A stretch of DNA of 64,000 nt from Halalkalibacter alkalisediminis (GTDB lineage Bacteria > Bacillota > Bacilli > Bacillales > Bacillaceae_D), in NCBI RefSeq assembly GCF_028610705.1, contig NZ_JAQQWT010000004.1, positions 139,300 to 203,299 of the forward strand. Reading direction: 5' to 3'. The notes below the pieces were generated by a model. The model saw nothing but the letters and a program-made list of their open reading frames with translations, was not told the DNA's origin and made no database searches. Shown in pieces: positions 62,424 to 64,000 of this stretch. The first letter of the stretch is position 1. Each line of letters starts with the position of its first letter. The position numbers and the translations under genes were made by a program.

Positions 62424-63443
62424 TTAAAGCTTTAATAAAGATTCAGCAGCAGCTTCATCTGTAATCAACACATCGCTCGGACGATATTTCATGTAAGCAC
62501 TGATGGCTTCCGCCTTCGAGCTTCCTCCTGCGACTGAGATCACATATTTATGCTCTCCAAGGTCATCAAGCTGTAAACCAATCGTGCGTTGCTTATGAAT
62601 GAGCTCTCCGCTTTTATTAAAATAATAACCAAAAGCTTCTCCTACAGCTTCTTCCCTTATGAGCTTGTCAATAAACGAATCTACTGAATCTCGTCTAAGT
62701 GCCATCGTTTTTGCATCACCGATTCCATGAATAACCGTGCGAGCTGAGTGAATCAGCTTTAGGATATCCTTAACAGAAGGTTCTAATACAAGGGATGAGT
62801 AAGCTTCCTTACTAATTTGATCTGGCACGTGTAACAAGCGATATTGGGCACCTGCTCGACTAGCGAGCTGAGCACTGATCGTATTGGCTTGATTTTCAAC
62901 TTGCTCACCAAGTCCGCCTCGCGCTGGTACAAAAACCACTTCTCTCGTTTTGGCATCAGGTTGCATCATTTCAGCAACTGCAGCGAGCGTTGTCCCACCC
63001 ATAACGGCCACGACATCCTTCGGCTCAATACTTCGCTTTAATTCACTCATACACGCTCGACCCATCTCACGTTTTACCCAACTGTCTTGATCACTGTTCC
63101 CAGCAACGACAATCACTTTTTTAACACCAAGTTCGTTTTCTAACTTGTTCTCAAGCTCTCTTAGTCCAAGTAATTCCTTCATTACCTCTTCTAACTTCAG
63201 AAAAAGTTGTTCGCCTTCTTCTGTAATGCTCATTCCCGCCGTTGCAAAGTGAACAAGTCCTTGATCTTTTAAAAAAGTGACTTCTCCTCTTAACACGCGT
63301 TCGGATAATTGCAAGTTTGAAGATAAACTTCTTCGACCAATTGGTTGCATGAGCTTAATGTAGTGGAGGATTCGATAACGCTTGACCATCACGTCAAGCA
63401 GATCAGGTAATAATTTTTTTTGAATGTCTAATAATAGTTGCAT
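62424..63443 (-). CDS. cggR: Central glycolytic genes regulator CggR
   Basis: 339 residues, SorC/DeoR-type repressor: N-terminal winged helix (about 18-85; RRSLSSNLQLSERVLRGEV), then a sugar-phosphate-binding domain (GGTTLAAVAEMM, HGIGDAKTMA, SVAGGSSKAEAI). Fructose-1,6-bisphosphate relieves repression of the gapA operon in B. subtilis. First gene of the operon and autoregulated through the operator at 63471. Confidence 0.96.
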   Translation of the reverse strand: MQLLLDIQKKLLPDLLDVMVKRYRILHYIKLMQPIGRRSLSSNLQLSERVLRGEVTFLKDQGLVHFATAGMSITEEGEQLFLKLEEVMKELLGLRELENKLENELGVKKVIVVAGNSDQDSWVKREMGRACMSELKRSIEPKDVVAVMGGTTLAAVAEMMQPDAKTREVVFVPARGGLGEQVENQANTISAQLASRAGAQYRLLHVPDQISKEAYSSLVLEPSVKDILKLIHSARTVIHGIGDAKTMALRRDSVDSFIDKLIREEAVGEAFGYYFNKSGELIHKQRTIGLQLDDLGEHKYVISVAGGSSKAEAISAYMKYRPSDVLITDEAAAESLLKL

Positions 63444-63470
63444 AGAGCCATACTCCCTTTTTTAAGGTTG

Positions 63471-63506
63471 GACCAACTATGTCCCGCATAGACTTTTTGT
63501 GTCCCG
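63471..63506 (-). promoter_or_regulatory. CggR operator
   Basis: Reverse strand: CGGGAC-N7-GTC-N4-CGGGAC-N7-GTC, the two direct repeats of the known B. subtilis CggR site (CGGGACN6TGTCN4CGGGACN6TGTC) with one base change in each TGTC. A TTGGAC box at the upstream side may be the -35. Confidence 0.85.
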
Positions 63507-63575
63507 ATCGGTCCAAAAAAAAGACCAAATCCTTCCTACAGGTTCATATTACCAAGGATCAGGTCATTACACAAG

Positions 63576-63827
63576 TTATATTTGCCTATTTAATTCAAGT
63601 AAACGCTTTCTTATTTTTTCTTTTGAGATAATGCCAAAATCGACTTCTTCACCGTTCATTATGACAACAGGGATCATGATCTGGTATTTCTCCAATAACT
63701 CATCATCCTGATAAATATCTACAACGTTTATTTTAAATTGAAATTCTTCTGCTAATGGTGTGATTTGATCAATCGCCTTATCACACAGTGGACAATCAAT
63801 CTTTGACATGACGGTTACTTCTAGCAT
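63576..63827 (-). CDS. Glutaredoxin/thioredoxin-like protein
   Basis: 83 residues: EVTVMSKIDCPLCDKAIDQI holds a CPLC redox pair near the N terminus, with the thioredoxin-fold cis-Pro in IMIPVVIMNGEE. A DUF836-type glutaredoxin family protein commonly found before cggR in Bacillus. ATG 63827 or GTG 63839 may be the start; neither has a strong ribosome site. Confidence 0.82.
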   Translation of the reverse strand: MLEVTVMSKIDCPLCDKAIDQITPLAEEFQFKINVVDIYQDDELLEKYQIMIPVVIMNGEEVDFGIISKEKIRKRLLELNRQI

Positions 63828-63930
63828 TGGGTTAATCACTCGTTTCTATTCGATGTTTCATTATGGCTGTGGCGGTGTTTTTATTTTAATCGCCGACAAG
63901 CTCTGATGTTTGTTGTTGCAAAAAAAGAGA

Positions 63931-64000
63931 AAAAAAGATTTCGTCTTTTTTAAAGCTTTGCAATGGCTACACACGCTGCGCGCCTGTTTGAGAAGTTCAC
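63931..64000. repeat. Third hairpin-repeat copy (cut by window end)
   Basis: AAAAAAGA-tttcg-TCTTTTTT terminator-like hairpin (63931-63951) followed by GCAATGGCTACACACGCTGC and GCGCCTGTTTGAG, the left half of the element seen at 20.0 and 47.9 kb. Confidence 0.65.

Overview
The window looks like a chromosome segment of a low- to mid-GC, endospore-forming member of the Bacillaceae, probably an alkaliphile or halotolerant relative of Bacillus. This is inferred from gene order and content: sufCDSUB, a metNIQ operon behind a SAM riboswitch, yusG-gcvH-yusI beside fadNAE, secG-esterase-rnr-smpB-ssrA, cggR-gapA-pgk-tpiA-gpmI-eno, an H-type small acid-soluble spore protein and CotF/YusN-like coat proteins. 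No tRNA, rRNA, CRISPR array, prophage or intact insertion sequence was found.

Layout. 1-4.0 kb: a TctA/TctB tripartite tricarboxylate-type transporter with a mannonate-dehydratase-family enzyme, controlled by a divergent-type FadR/GntR regulator; two identical TTGTAAGACAA operators are visible, one lying on a good sigma-A promoter. 4.1-9.5 kb: the Fe-S assembly operon. 9.7-16 kb: a GC-rich Bacillaceae repeat, small hypothetical genes, metNIQ with S-box, and an MFS carrier. 16-24 kb: gcvH and the fatty-acid beta-oxidation genes with a FadR box, broken by a 119-bp tandem repeat. 24-26 kb: spore-coat-like genes, an orphan larC C-terminal half and two gene remnants. 26-30 kb: a Fur-boxed ferric iron ABC transporter. 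30-34 kb: a UbiD-type decarboxylase and an orphan multidomain glycosyltransferase. 34.4-41 kb: a LAGLIDADG gene facing ssrA, then smpB, rnr, esterases, secG and sspH. 41-43 kb: a Gln-rich coiled-coil protein and an M48 peptidase-ankyrin fusion. 43-54 kb: an accessory cluster (ABC importer, two FAD oxidases, two cytosine-deaminase-like amidohydrolases, creatininase-like and cyclase-like hydrolases, WrbA) that looks like uptake and breakdown of a nitrogen heterocycle. 54-56 kb: small spore/lipoprotein genes. 56-64 kb: the glycolytic operon under CggR.

The most striking observation is that ssrA (tmRNA) is split inside its T-loop by a compact 277-nt group I intron. Helices P1, P2, P3, P7, P8 and P9 can be drawn, and the likely mobility endonuclease is not inside the intron but is a separate convergent gene just past the tmRNA 3' end. 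Other notable points are a family of hairpin repeats fused to transcription terminators (20.0, 47.9 and 63.9 kb) and the uncharacterised catabolic cluster at 43-54 kb.
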